Positions 48,976 through 57,745 of a DNA stretch of 64,000 nt are shown here, piece by piece. Source of the DNA: an uncultured Selenomonas sp. (GTDB lineage Bacteria > Bacillota > Negativicutes > Selenomonadales > Selenomonadaceae); the NCBI GenBank assembly GCA_934202005.1, contig CAKPXP010000010.1, positions 1 through 64,000 of the forward strand, in the 5' to 3' direction. A program made the translations under genes and the position numbers. Position 1 is the stretch's first letter; each line of letters opens with the position of its first letter. Under the pieces are notes generated by a model. It did no database searches and had not been told where the DNA came from. It saw nothing but the letters and a program-made list of their open reading frames with translations.

Positions 48976-50370
48976 GTGCAGATCAAAGTATACAAGGCGG
49001 CGACCGTGAAGGAAGCCATGCAGCAGGTCAAGGCGGAGCTGGGGGCAGATGCCGTCATCCTCCACACAAAAAAGTACCGCGAGGGCGGTATCCTCGGCAT
49101 CGGTGCCAAGGAAGTCGTTGAGGTTACAGCCGCGCTTGAGGATGCACCGGCAGTGCAGAAGCCACGCGCGAAGAAAAATCTCGATGTCATCTCAAGCCCT
49201 GACGGCAGCGAACTGCCTCCTGTCACGCCAGCGCGCGCCAACCGGGCGCTCCAGCAATATCGGCAAGCGCAGCCGGTGGCAGAGAATGCAGGATCGGCGC
49301 GCTCCGTCAACGAGGCGGCAACACAGGCAGCTGAGGAGAAGCGGGCGGCGCAGCAGCGTTTCGATGCGCTCGTGCAGTCTCTCGCCCAGCAGGAGAATAC
49401 GAATCCCCGCATCATCAAGGCGGACACAAAGGGAAAGCCGACGGCTTCCCGCATTGCCGCCGATGGTGAGAAAGAGGCAGAAAAGGCAGGCGGCGAAGCG
49501 CAGATGGCAGACGCGAAAAAGATCCAGGAGCTCCAGGCGGAGCTCACGCAGATGAAGAGCCTGCTCGCGCAGGTCATGGCCAAGGAGCAGCCCGCAGGCG
49601 TGCACACGCTACAGGACGCGCTCAAGGAACAGGAGGTCGACGAGGGCATCCTCAAGGATCTCGCGGGGGCGGCCGCGGCCGGCGAGACGTTGCGGGACAG
49701 CCTTACGGAGGAGGCGCATGACGTTCTCGCGGAGTATCTAAAGTCGCACATGACCTTCGCAGACGGTATCCAACTGAACCAACGCGGTTGCCACATCGTC
49801 GCGCTCATCGGCCCGACGGGCGTGGGCAAGACGACGACGCTGGCGAAGATCGCCGCGCGCTTCGTGCTCGAGCAAGGCGTCGACGCCGCACTCATCACGG
49901 CGGACACCTATCGTATCTCCGCTGTCGAACAGCTAAAAACTTACTCTGATATCATCGGGCTGCCGCTCGAGATTGTCTACACGCCTCAGGAACTGCAGAC
50001 GGCGCTGCACAAGTTCCGGCAGAAGGATCTTGTGCTCATTGATACGGCAGGGCGCAGCCAGCATAATGAGTTTCAGATGAAGGAACTCGTCGATTTCCTC
50101 GCGGCGAATCCGCGCATCGAGCGTCATCTTGTGATGAGCGCGACGACGAAGAACCGCGATGCCGCGGACATCCTCGAGAAATTCTCCGTCTGTGAGCCGG
50201 ACTGCATTGTCTTCACCAAGACGGATGAAACGGCAAGCGTTGGCATGATCCTGAATCTCCTGTATCGAAAGGAGATTGCGCTCTCGTTCCTGACAAACGG
50301 GCAGAGCGTGCCCGATGATATTGTTCCCGCGACGCCTGAGGCGCTTGCGGATCTCTTGCTGAGGGAATGA
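48976..50370 (+). CDS. flhF: Flagellar biosynthesis GTPase FlhF
   Basis: An SRP-type GTPase that governs the place and number of flagella, 464 residues from GTG right after the flhA stop. The N-terminal B domain starts MQIKVYKAATVKEAMQQVKA. A low-complexity linker follows, then NG domains with P-loop GPTGVGKTTT (279-288), DTAGRSQHN and TKTDETASVG. It is paired with flhG, as usual. Confidence 0.96.
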   Translation: MQIKVYKAATVKEAMQQVKAELGADAVILHTKKYREGGILGIGAKEVVEVTAALEDAPAVQKPRAKKNLDVISSPDGSELPPVTPARANRALQQYRQAQPVAENAGSARSVNEAATQAAEEKRAAQQRFDALVQSLAQQENTNPRIIKADTKGKPTASRIAADGEKEAEKAGGEAQMADAKKIQELQAELTQMKSLLAQVMAKEQPAGVHTLQDALKEQEVDEGILKDLAGAAAAGETLRDSLTEEAHDVLAEYLKSHMTFADGIQLNQRGCHIVALIGPTGVGKTTTLAKIAARFVLEQGVDAALITADTYRISAVEQLKTYSDIIGLPLEIVYTPQELQTALHKFRQKDLVLIDTAGRSQHNEFQMKELVDFLAANPRIERHLVMSATTKNRDAADILEKFSVCEPDCIVFTKTDETASVGMILNLLYRKEIALSFLTNGQSVPDDIVPATPEALADLLLRE

Positions 50371-50371
50371 C

Positions 50372-51244
50372 ATGGATCAGGCAGAAAGGCTCAGAAAGCT
50401 GGTAGAAAAGAAGCCGGAGGCAACGCTGCCGCAGGTCAACGGCAATGCGCGCGTCATCGCCGTCACGAGTGGCAAGGGCGGCGTTGGGAAGACGAATCTC
50501 ACGGTGAACCTCGCCATCGCGCTCGGCATCACGGGACAGCGCGTCCTCGTTATCGATGCGGATCTCGGCATGGCCAATGTCGAGGTCGTCCTCGGCTCAT
50601 CGACGAAGAAACATCTGCTCAATCTGCTCGAGGACGGGACGAAGCTCGCCGACGTCCTCGTGCATGGTCCTTATGGGGTAGATTATATTTCGGGCGGCTC
50701 GGGCATCGAGAAAGCGCAGGCCTTCGATGGCACGCAGAAGGGGCAGCTCCTCACAAAGCTCATGGAAGCAGGGGAACTCGCGGACATCATCCTCGTCGAT
50801 ACGGGCGCGGGCCTTGGCAAGAACGTCATGGATTTCATCCTTGCGGCAGATCAGGTTCTCTTGCTTACAACGCCGGAGCCGACGGCACTCACCGATGCCT
50901 ACGCGGTCATGAAGGCGTACAGCATGTATGCGCCGCAGCCTGACCTCTCACTCATCGTGAATCGAGTCTACGATGAGCGGGAAAGCCGCGATGTCGTCGC
51001 GAAGCTCACGCAGACGGCATCGCGCTTCCTTTCGCTTGAGGTCGGCTGTCTCGGCTACGTCTACGAGGACGCGGCTGTCATGCGCGCTGTGCGCCGCCAG
51101 ACACCGTTCTTGATTCTCCAGCCGGATGCGATTGCCTCACGTTGCGTGCGGGCGATGGCAGATGGCCTTCTCTACGGCACGACGATGGCGGTGCGAAAGG
51201 GCTGGAGAGGATTTTTACAGCAAATTTTTCATTTTTCACGTTAA
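50372..51244 (+). CDS. flhG: Flagellar number regulator FlhG (MinD/ParA family)
   Basis: An ATPase that with FlhF sets flagellar number and pattern, 290 residues. The deviant Walker A is SGKGGVGKT (33-41), followed by VLVIDADLGMANVEVVLG and a Walker-B-like IILVDTGAGLG. The C-terminus (RKGWRGFLQQIFHFSR) could form an amphipathic membrane-targeting helix. A short N-terminal segment may bind FlhF. Confidence 0.95.
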   Translation: MDQAERLRKLVEKKPEATLPQVNGNARVIAVTSGKGGVGKTNLTVNLAIALGITGQRVLVIDADLGMANVEVVLGSSTKKHLLNLLEDGTKLADVLVHGPYGVDYISGGSGIEKAQAFDGTQKGQLLTKLMEAGELADIILVDTGAGLGKNVMDFILAADQVLLLTTPEPTALTDAYAVMKAYSMYAPQPDLSLIVNRVYDERESRDVVAKLTQTASRFLSLEVGCLGYVYEDAAVMRAVRRQTPFLILQPDAIASRCVRAMADGLLYGTTMAVRKGWRGFLQQIFHFSR

Positions 51245-51262
51245 ACACGGAGGAGCTTTCCC

Positions 51263-51952
51263 ATGGCAGGCGAAATAATAAAAGCAGGGGATGTCCTGAA
51301 GATAGGACAGCGCTTGGAATTCTTCGTCGATAATGACGATGAGCGCTATACAAGCCGGATCGAGGATATCACACCCGAGAGAGTCGTCGTAGCGCTTCCC
51401 GTCAACAAGCAGCATGTGCCCGTCATCCCGCGCAAGGGCAGCAAGGTGTATGCTCTGGCGGTAGGCGAGCAGTGCCGTTATCGGTTTTTCGCGACATATC
51501 TCGGCACCGCGCGCCAGGACGGGAGGATTCCCGTCTGGATTGTTTCGCGTCCGGAGACGGTTGAGCGCCATCAGAACCGCGAGTTCGTGCGCGTTCGCGT
51601 CGATCTGCGTGTCCGCGCGCAGCTCGTTGCAGACGATGGGACAATCGGCGATCCCGTCGAGACGCGCTCCCTCGACCTCTCGGGTAACGGCATCGCGATT
51701 GTGCTGCCGCAGGCGGTCAAGGTGGATAGCCAGATGGCGCTTGAGATCTTTGACATCCCGAATGTCGGCACCTTGGAAATCATGGGGCGTGTGGCGCGTT
51801 GCCGACGCGTGATGCTCGATGAGGAGCATGCCGTCTACCATGTCGGCCTGTTCCTGGAACATCTGTCGCGGCGCACGCTGAACGCGATCGTGCGCTATCT
51901 GTTCAGCGAACAGCGCCGGGCGATTGCCAAGGGAATCAACGGAAGAATCTGA
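51263..51952 (+). CDS. PilZ-domain c-di-GMP receptor, YcgR-like
   Basis: A 229-residue soluble protein with an N-terminal YcgR-type beta domain (about 8-95) and a C-terminal PilZ domain. The c-di-GMP-binding residues are present: RxxxR at R102/R106 (RHQNR) and DxSxxG at D138/S140/G143 (DLSGNG). It should slow or brake the flagellar motor when c-di-GMP is high. Its place among flhG and che genes supports this. A Bacillus homologue (YpfA/DgrA) has this role. Confidence 0.9.
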   Translation: MAGEIIKAGDVLKIGQRLEFFVDNDDERYTSRIEDITPERVVVALPVNKQHVPVIPRKGSKVYALAVGEQCRYRFFATYLGTARQDGRIPVWIVSRPETVERHQNREFVRVRVDLRVRAQLVADDGTIGDPVETRSLDLSGNGIAIVLPQAVKVDSQMALEIFDIPNVGTLEIMGRVARCRRVMLDEEHAVYHVGLFLEHLSRRTLNAIVRYLFSEQRRAIAKGINGRI

Positions 51953-52033
51953 GACCGCTGGCTGCATGGGGGCACCTTCTCTCCGCAAGGAGATGAGGGC
52001 AGGAGTGACAGCTGGATCTAAGGGGTGGGCTGG

Positions 52034-53245
52034 ATGATTAAAATCTTGATTGCTGATGATTCCGCATTCATGAGGAAGGTGTTATCAGATCTTTTTGCGG
52101 CGCAGCCGGACTTCGAGGTCGTCGGTACGGCCATCAACGGCAGGGATGCCATCGAGAAGGTCAAGCAGTATGATCCGGATCTCCTGACGATGGATGTACA
52201 GATGCCGGTCATGGACGGGCTCAATGCCCTCGCCGTCATCATGGAGATTCATCCGATGCCTGTGGTCATGCTTTCAAGCCTGACGAAGGAAGGGACGGAC
52301 GAGACGATCCGCGCGCTCTCCCTGGGAGCTGTCGACTTCATCTCGAAGGCGGGCGGATCGATTTCCCGTATCGATATGATTGAGGCGGATATCCTCGCGA
52401 AATGCCGTGCGGCGGCCAAGACAAATGTCAGGTCGGCCGTGGCTGGCGCGCGAGCAGCAGAACGCGCGGAAAAGGAGCGGGAGAAGAAAAAGACCGCTTC
52501 ACCAGTCATGCGGCATATCGATCTGCCGCGACACACGGCGCACGAAACGCCGAAGGGGCCGTCGCCATTTGCAGCGGGCAAGTGGGAGAATCCGCTCTTG
52601 AGGTCCCGCTCCAAGGTATTCACGCCGCACAGCACGTCGCCTGCAGAGGTGGCACCGCCCACAGCAGGCGGCGGTGGTGGAAAGCTCGTGGCCATCGGCA
52701 CGTCGACTGGTGGACCGCAGGCGCTCCAGAGCGTGATCACGCGTCTGCCGAAGGATCTGCCCTGTGGCGTCGTCGTCGTCCAGCACATGCCGCCGGGCTT
52801 TACGAAATCCTTGGCACAGCGGCTCGATTCCCTGTCAGCGGTTCATGTCAAGGAAGCGGAGGATGGCGATATCATCCGATCCGGCTGTGTCTATATCGCA
52901 CCGGGGAATTATCATATGCGCGTGAGCGGGAGCGGCGGCGCGCGCAAGATCGTGCTCGGCCAGGATCCTCCCGTTGGGAATCATCGGCCGGCAGTCAACG
53001 TGCTGTTTGACTCCGTCGCGCCCATCGGGCGGCGTCTCGTCGCCGTCATCATGACAGGCATGGGCTCGGACGGCACGGAGGGAATGAAAAAAATCAAGGC
53101 CGAGGGCGGCTATTCCATCGCCCAGGATGAAAGCACTTCCGTCGTCTACGGTATGCCGAAGTCTGTGGTAGACGCCGGACTCGCTGACGAGATCCGGCCG
53201 GTTACCGACATCGCGCGTGCGATCGTTGCCGCAGTCGAACGATGA
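52034..53245 (+). CDS. cheB: Chemotaxis protein-glutamate methylesterase CheB
   Basis: Demethylates and deamidates receptors for adaptation. The 403 residues start at ATG 52034 after AAGGGGTG. The receiver has D8, D9 and phosphoacceptor D54 (LLTMDVQMPVMDG). A Lys/Arg/Pro-rich linker spans about 130-210. The esterase domain has the triad S224 (GTSTGGPQ), H251 (VQHMPPGF) and D346 (GMGSDGTEGM). It is followed by cheA. cheR is not in the window. Confidence 0.96.
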   Translation: MIKILIADDSAFMRKVLSDLFAAQPDFEVVGTAINGRDAIEKVKQYDPDLLTMDVQMPVMDGLNALAVIMEIHPMPVVMLSSLTKEGTDETIRALSLGAVDFISKAGGSISRIDMIEADILAKCRAAAKTNVRSAVAGARAAERAEKEREKKKTASPVMRHIDLPRHTAHETPKGPSPFAAGKWENPLLRSRSKVFTPHSTSPAEVAPPTAGGGGGKLVAIGTSTGGPQALQSVITRLPKDLPCGVVVVQHMPPGFTKSLAQRLDSLSAVHVKEAEDGDIIRSGCVYIAPGNYHMRVSGSGGARKIVLGQDPPVGNHRPAVNVLFDSVAPIGRRLVAVIMTGMGSDGTEGMKKIKAEGGYSIAQDESTSVVYGMPKSVVDAGLADEIRPVTDIARAIVAAVER

Positions 53246-53264
53246 ATTTAGGGGGAGTACAAAT

Positions 53265-55310
53265 ATGGATACGAATCAGTACATGGACATGTTCCTCGAC
53301 GAGTCGCACGAGCATCTGCAGTCGCTCAACGATGGACTTCTGAGTCTCGAGGACAATATGGAGGATATCTCCGTCGTCAATGAGATTTTCCGCAACGCGC
53401 ATACGCTCAAAGGCATGTCAGCAACGATGGGCTTCAATAAGATCGCTGAGCTCACGCACGAGATGGAGGACGTGCTCGATCTCATCCGTAAAGAGCAGCT
53501 AAAGCTCAACGAGGATATCATTGATACGCTCTTCAAGTGCGTCGATTCCCTCGGGCAGATGATCGACAGCGTCGGCAACGGTGAGGCAGAGGATGTCGTC
53601 GATGTCTCCGACCTCGTCAAGAAACTCAGTTCCATCTCGAAACCGGATCAGGCCGCGTCGCAGGCGGCAGCGCCTGCGGCACCGGCTGCCGCAGCACCTG
53701 CGGAAAACAAGATCTCCATCGAGCTCACAGACGTCGATAAGGATGTCATCAAGCAGGCGCGCGAGACGGGCATGCAGGCCATCCATGTGCGTGTGACGCT
53801 CACTGAGACCTGTCTCCTGAAGTCCGCGCGCTCCTATATGGTCATGAACGCGCTCGACGAGCTCGGCGATGTCATCAAATCCGTGCCGAGCGCTGAGGAT
53901 CTCGAGCAGGAGAAGTTCGACCACAGTTTCGATGTCATCATCATCACGGCTGCGGAGGAGAAAGCCGTGCAGGACGCAGTGAACTCTATCTCCGAGATCG
54001 CCAAGGTCGAGACGAATGTCATCGACCTCGCGGCGGAGGAGAAGGCGGCAGCAACTGCCCCCGCGGCGTCTGCGCCCAAGGCTGCAGCACCCGCGCCGGC
54101 TGCGAAGAAAGCAGCGCCTGCCCCCGCGAAGAAGGCGGCCGCAGCCCCTGCGAAGAAGGTACATCACAGCCAGTCCGTGCGCGTCGATATTGAGAAGCTC
54201 GATACGCTTATGAACCTCATGGGAGAGCTTGTCATCAACAAGGTGCGCCTCGAGCAGATCGGTCAGACGCACAGGCTCGCAGATCTCACGGAGACGCTCG
54301 AGCAGATGGATCGCGTGACGACAGATCTCCAGAACATCGTCATGAAAGTCCGCATGGTGCCGGTGAGCTCGGTGTTCAACCGCTTTCCGCGCATGGTGCG
54401 TGATATCGCGAAGGAACTCAACAAGGAGATCAACCTCACCATCGAGGGCGAGGAGACAGAGCTCGACCGTACCGTCATCGATGAGATCGGCGATCCGATC
54501 ATGCATCTTCTGCGCAACTCCTGCGACCACGGTGTCGAGGAGCCGGATGTGCGCGAGTCGAAGGGCAAGCCGCGCGCGGGCGAGGTCGGCCTCATTGCGC
54601 GCCACGAGGGCAACAATGTCGTCATCATGGTCACAGATGACGGTGCTGGCATCGATGCCGCGAAAATCCGCGCCAAGGCCGTTGAGAAAGGCATGATTTC
54701 CCAGGAGGAAGCCGACAAGATGGACGACGCGGACGCTGTGCGCCTCATCTTCCTGCCGGGCTTCTCCACGGCAGATCACATCTCCGACATCTCCGGCCGC
54801 GGCGTCGGCATGGACGTCGTGCGCAGCAAGATCGAGGCGCTCTCCGGACACGTCGATGTCGAGACGAAGATTGATGAGGGTTCTGTATTCAAGATCAAGC
54901 TGCCGCTCACGCTCGCTATCATCCAGGCGATGCTCGTCAAGGTGCAGGAAGAGATGTACGCCATTCCGCTCGGCTCCATCGACAGTACCATCAACATCCA
55001 GGAAAGCGAGATCAAGACCGTTCAGAACAAGGAGGTTATCGTCCTGCGCGGCGAGATCATCCCGATCATCCGCATGGAGAAGATGCTCCAGGTTCCGCAT
55101 GTCAAGGACTCCGACGAAACCTTCGTCGTCGTCGTGCATACAGGCGATGCGAAAGCCGGCATCGTCGTCGACAATCTCATCGGCCAGCAGGAGATCGTCA
55201 TCAAGACGCTCGGCAGCCTGTTCACCGGACTCAAGATGTTCTCGGGCGCAACCGTACTCGGCGATGGCCGCGTCGCCCTCATTCTTGATGTCGCCACGAT
55301 GATGCAGTAA
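53265..55310 (+). CDS. cheA: Chemotaxis sensor histidine kinase CheA
   Basis: The central chemotaxis kinase, 681 residues. The Hpt domain has phospho-accepting H46 (NAHTLKGMSATMGF). A CheY/CheB-binding P2 domain spans about 160-265. An Ala/Lys/Pro linker is followed by the dimerisation helices and the ATPase with HLLRNSCDHGVEEP, VTDDGAGIDAAKI and SGRGVGMDVV. The CheW-like domain lies at the end. ATG 53265 follows GGGGGAG by about 8 bases; the frame upstream runs inside cheB. Confidence 0.97.
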   Translation: MDTNQYMDMFLDESHEHLQSLNDGLLSLEDNMEDISVVNEIFRNAHTLKGMSATMGFNKIAELTHEMEDVLDLIRKEQLKLNEDIIDTLFKCVDSLGQMIDSVGNGEAEDVVDVSDLVKKLSSISKPDQAASQAAAPAAPAAAAPAENKISIELTDVDKDVIKQARETGMQAIHVRVTLTETCLLKSARSYMVMNALDELGDVIKSVPSAEDLEQEKFDHSFDVIIITAAEEKAVQDAVNSISEIAKVETNVIDLAAEEKAAATAPAASAPKAAAPAPAAKKAAPAPAKKAAAAPAKKVHHSQSVRVDIEKLDTLMNLMGELVINKVRLEQIGQTHRLADLTETLEQMDRVTTDLQNIVMKVRMVPVSSVFNRFPRMVRDIAKELNKEINLTIEGEETELDRTVIDEIGDPIMHLLRNSCDHGVEEPDVRESKGKPRAGEVGLIARHEGNNVVIMVTDDGAGIDAAKIRAKAVEKGMISQEEADKMDDADAVRLIFLPGFSTADHISDISGRGVGMDVVRSKIEALSGHVDVETKIDEGSVFKIKLPLTLAIIQAMLVKVQEEMYAIPLGSIDSTINIQESEIKTVQNKEVIVLRGEIIPIIRMEKMLQVPHVKDSDETFVVVVHTGDAKAGIVVDNLIGQQEIVIKTLGSLFTGLKMFSGATVLGDGRVALILDVATMMQ

Positions 55311-55324
55311 GGGGAGGTAACAAC

Positions 55325-55795
55325 ATGGCTAACAACGAGAACAATAACGTCGCGACCGAGGAGAGTCTGCAGGTCGTCGCTTTCAAACTCCGTAATGAGG
55401 AGTATGGCGTGAGCATCCTCAATGTGCAGGAGATCCGCAATCTCACGGACATCACGCGTGTGCCGTTCGCCCAGGATTTCATCAAGGGCGTTATCAACCT
55501 CCGCGGCAGCGTGTTACCGGTCATCGACCTCAAGGAGCGTCTCGGACTCGAGGAGACGCCGTACACGCAGGATACGCGCATTGTGACGGTCACGGTGGGA
55601 GATCTCCACGTCGGCATGCTCGTCGATGCCGTCACGGAGGTTTTGACGCTCACGGCGAAGCCCATCGATGCCAAGAAGGCCATCAATGGCAAGGAGCTCA
55701 CGCGCTTCTTGAGCGGCATCGGCAATATCGACGGACGGCTCATCATCATGCTGAACCTGGAGGAGATCATCGGCCTGCCCAAAGAAGGAAAATGA
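55325..55795 (+). CDS. cheW: Chemotaxis coupling protein CheW
   Basis: Links receptors to CheA, 156 residues with one CheW domain. Seen are LQVVAFKLRNEEYGVSILNV, the TRVPFAQDFIKGVINLRGSV motif that binds receptors, and DAVTEVLTL. GGGGAGG precedes the ATG, 14 bases after cheA. Confidence 0.97.
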   Translation: MANNENNNVATEESLQVVAFKLRNEEYGVSILNVQEIRNLTDITRVPFAQDFIKGVINLRGSVLPVIDLKERLGLEETPYTQDTRIVTVTVGDLHVGMLVDAVTEVLTLTAKPIDAKKAINGKELTRFLSGIGNIDGRLIIMLNLEEIIGLPKEGK

Positions 55796-55822
55796 GCCAG
55801 TGTATAGATGAGGTGTCGTTCT

Positions 55823-56437
55823 ATGTCTGATGAAATCAAGTTATCCCCCGCTCAGATCGATGCGCTACGTGAGATCGGCAACATCGGCGCAGGAAATTCC
55901 GCTACGGCGCTGTCCCAGATCATCAACCGGCGCATCGACATGAATGTGCCGCGCGTCTCGATGGTACCGCTCGACCAGGTCCCAGATCTCGTCGGCGGCC
56001 CGGATGCCATCGTCGTCGGTATCTTCCTGCGTGTTTACGGCAAGGCACCAGGTAATATTCTCTTTTTGCTGCCACAGAAAAGTGCCTATTATCTCGTGGA
56101 TACACTGATGGGCAAGAAGCACGGAGAGACGGTGAAACTCGACTACATGGATGAGTCCGCACTCATGGAGATCGGCAACATCCTCTCAGGCGCGTATCTC
56201 AATGCGTTCTACACATTCACGCAGATTTCCATGCTTCCGTCGATTCCGGCCCTGGCGATGGATATGGCAGGTGCAATCCTGAATGTCGTGCTCGTTCAGC
56301 TCGGACAGATGGGCGATCAGGCGCTTGTTATGGAGACAGAGTTCCTCGCGGAGGACGATGGCATCAATGGCCATTTCTTCCTTGTGCCGGATCCGGGATC
56401 CTTGGAGACACTAATCGCAGCAGTAGGAGTTGAATGA
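55823..56437 (+). CDS. cheC: CheY-P phosphatase CheC
   Basis: Dephosphorylates CheY-P in cooperation with CheD, 204 residues. Both catalytic half-sites are visible: LREIGNIGAGNSATALS and LMEIGNILSGAYLNAFY, each with the Glu and Asn that act on CheY-P. ATG 55823 follows GAGGTG by about 8 bases; ATG 55808 is in frame but overlaps that site. It is followed by cheD with almost no gap. Confidence 0.95.
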   Translation: MSDEIKLSPAQIDALREIGNIGAGNSATALSQIINRRIDMNVPRVSMVPLDQVPDLVGGPDAIVVGIFLRVYGKAPGNILFLLPQKSAYYLVDTLMGKKHGETVKLDYMDESALMEIGNILSGAYLNAFYTFTQISMLPSIPALAMDMAGAILNVVLVQLGQMGDQALVMETEFLAEDDGINGHFFLVPDPGSLETLIAAVGVE

Positions 56438-56438
56438 T

Positions 56439-56924
56439 ATGGCCGAATTAATCAGGGTTGGGATGGCTGATTATAAAGTCGGCCGCAGTCCAGCGACAAT
56501 CATCAGCTACGGGCTGGGGTCCTGCATCGGCATATCTCTCTACGACCCGCAGGCAAAGGTGGGCGGACTCCTGCACATCATGCTGCCCGACAGCACGCAG
56601 GCGCGGCCGTCTGACAATCCGGCGAAGTTCGCCGATACAGGTCTGCCGCTCATGCTGAAGGATGTCCTTGCGCTCGGCGCGGTGAAAAAACGCCTCGTTG
56701 CGAAGATGGCGGGGGGCGCACAGATGTTTGCCTTTGCGAACGCGACGGACATCATGCGCGTCGGTGCGCGCAATGCGGCGGCCGCCAAGGAGATGCTGGG
56801 ACAGCTGGGCATCCCCATTGTCGCTGAGGATACAGGCGGCACCTATGGCCGCACGGTCTCCATTGATCTCGAGAGCGGCAGCTATCATGTAAAGACCATC
56901 GATAAGGGTGAAAAGGAGATCTGA
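56439..56924 (+). CDS. cheD: Chemoreceptor glutamine deamidase CheD
   Basis: Deamidates receptor glutamines and stimulates CheC, 161 residues. The catalytic Cys29 (GLGSCIGISLYD) and His46 (GGLLHIMLPDS) are in place. ATG 56439 lies 9 bases after GGAG and 1 base after the cheC stop; TTG 56430 is a possible longer start. The cheC-cheD pair is typical of Bacillus-type chemotaxis. Confidence 0.95.
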   Translation: MAELIRVGMADYKVGRSPATIISYGLGSCIGISLYDPQAKVGGLLHIMLPDSTQARPSDNPAKFADTGLPLMLKDVLALGAVKKRLVAKMAGGAQMFAFANATDIMRVGARNAAAAKEMLGQLGIPIVAEDTGGTYGRTVSIDLESGSYHVKTIDKGEKEI

Positions 56925-57005
56925 TGGTGGCGCCGTCCGGTCATTCCGTGCAGAATCGCGGGATGTTTTGCGCGCGGGGCGCTGTCGGCTTTGGGAAATG
57001 TGTAG

Positions 57006-57434
57006 GTGAGAGGTTTGTTCAAACTAGGTATGTCTCTCGTGCTGGCTGTCATTGCGGCGCTTGTTGTATTCCTTGCGGCGCTAGTCGTCGGTGCGCGCAT
57101 CGGTACGGTCTTCCTGCGCAGCCTCATCGGTTTCTTCCTGGCGGGGGCTGTTTCCTGGCTCGTGCTTTTCCTACTGGAGGCCAAGGGCGTGGTCGGTTTC
57201 GACCGCAATCTGGAGCTGCCGGGGGAACAGGAGGCGGAGGTGCCTATCGGCGGAGAAGAGCGCATCGGGACGTCCGAGGAGGACGATGGCGTGTCAGACG
57301 AGGGCGTGGCAGCACAGTCGGAGGCAGAGGATACAGAGGGGACTGCAGAGGAGACAGCTCAGTTCGAGCCGCTGGCGGCAGATGACCTGACACATGTAGA
57401 GGCAGGGCCGGAGGAAGGAAAATCGGTCATTTGA
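57006..57434 (+). CDS. Small membrane protein with acidic tail, unknown
   Basis: A 142-residue protein I do not recognise. Two hydrophobic segments (about residues 10-31 and 36-57) are followed by a long Glu/Asp-rich C-terminal tail with no predicted fold. The start is uncertain: GTG 57006, TTG 57015 (after AGGTGAG) or ATG 57027. It lies between cheD and the flagellar sigma factor, in the same direction, so it probably belongs to the motility operon. Bacillus has nothing at this position. Confidence 0.6.
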   Translation: MRGLFKLGMSLVLAVIAALVVFLAALVVGARIGTVFLRSLIGFFLAGAVSWLVLFLLEAKGVVGFDRNLELPGEQEAEVPIGGEERIGTSEEDDGVSDEGVAAQSEAEDTEGTAEETAQFEPLAADDLTHVEAGPEEGKSVI

Positions 57435-57456
57435 CGGAGAAATGTCAGGAAATATA

Positions 57457-57624
57457 TTAGGGAACCACTGATTAATTCGGCACCCTGCCTTTGCGTATCT
57501 GCACTGTCCTCTCGTCGTCCTACAATCCTCAGCGTAGCTCTGCTACGCCTCCGGTTTGTCTCCTAGAGAGATACAGCGCATCTACGCAAATTCAGGGCAC
57601 CTCATTTAATCAGCGGTTCCTTAG
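57457..57624 (+). repeat. MITE-like element with terminal inverted repeats
   Basis: The left end GGGAACCACTGATTAATTCG (57460-57479) and the reverse complement of the right end (57599-57620), GGAACCGCTGATTAAATGAG, are alike over more than 20 bases, and CACCCTG / CAGGG-CAC continue the match inward. The ends are flanked by TTA on both sides, consistent with a TA target duplication. The inside is non-coding and has a GCGTAG/CTACGC hairpin. Relatives lie at 34938-35085 and 57623-57705. Confidence 0.75.
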
Positions 57625-57705
57625 GGAATCGCTGGTTCATCCGCACGCTGCTTGCGGCACTTGTCCGCACAGGCCTGCGGCTTGTGTTTCTAGGAGTGCC
57701 TGCTC
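57623..57705 (+). repeat. Partial, diverged second copy of the element
   Basis: AGGGAATCGCTGGTTCATCC repeats the left terminal sequence of the preceding element. It continues with CACTTGTCC and GCGGCTTGTGTTTCTAGGAG, resembling that element's interior. No right end is visible before the sigma factor gene. Bases 57706-57745 contain the ribosome site of fliA. Confidence 0.5.
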
Positions 57706-57745
57706 CGGCCGCGGTTTCTGGCCGGTAGGGGGAGGTGTGCGAGAG

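Noticed and set aside
57491..57745. 85-codon N-terminal extension of the flagellar sigma factor
   Set aside because: The extension is translated from the MITE-like element, and the strong ribosome site at 57728-57737 points to ATG 57746.
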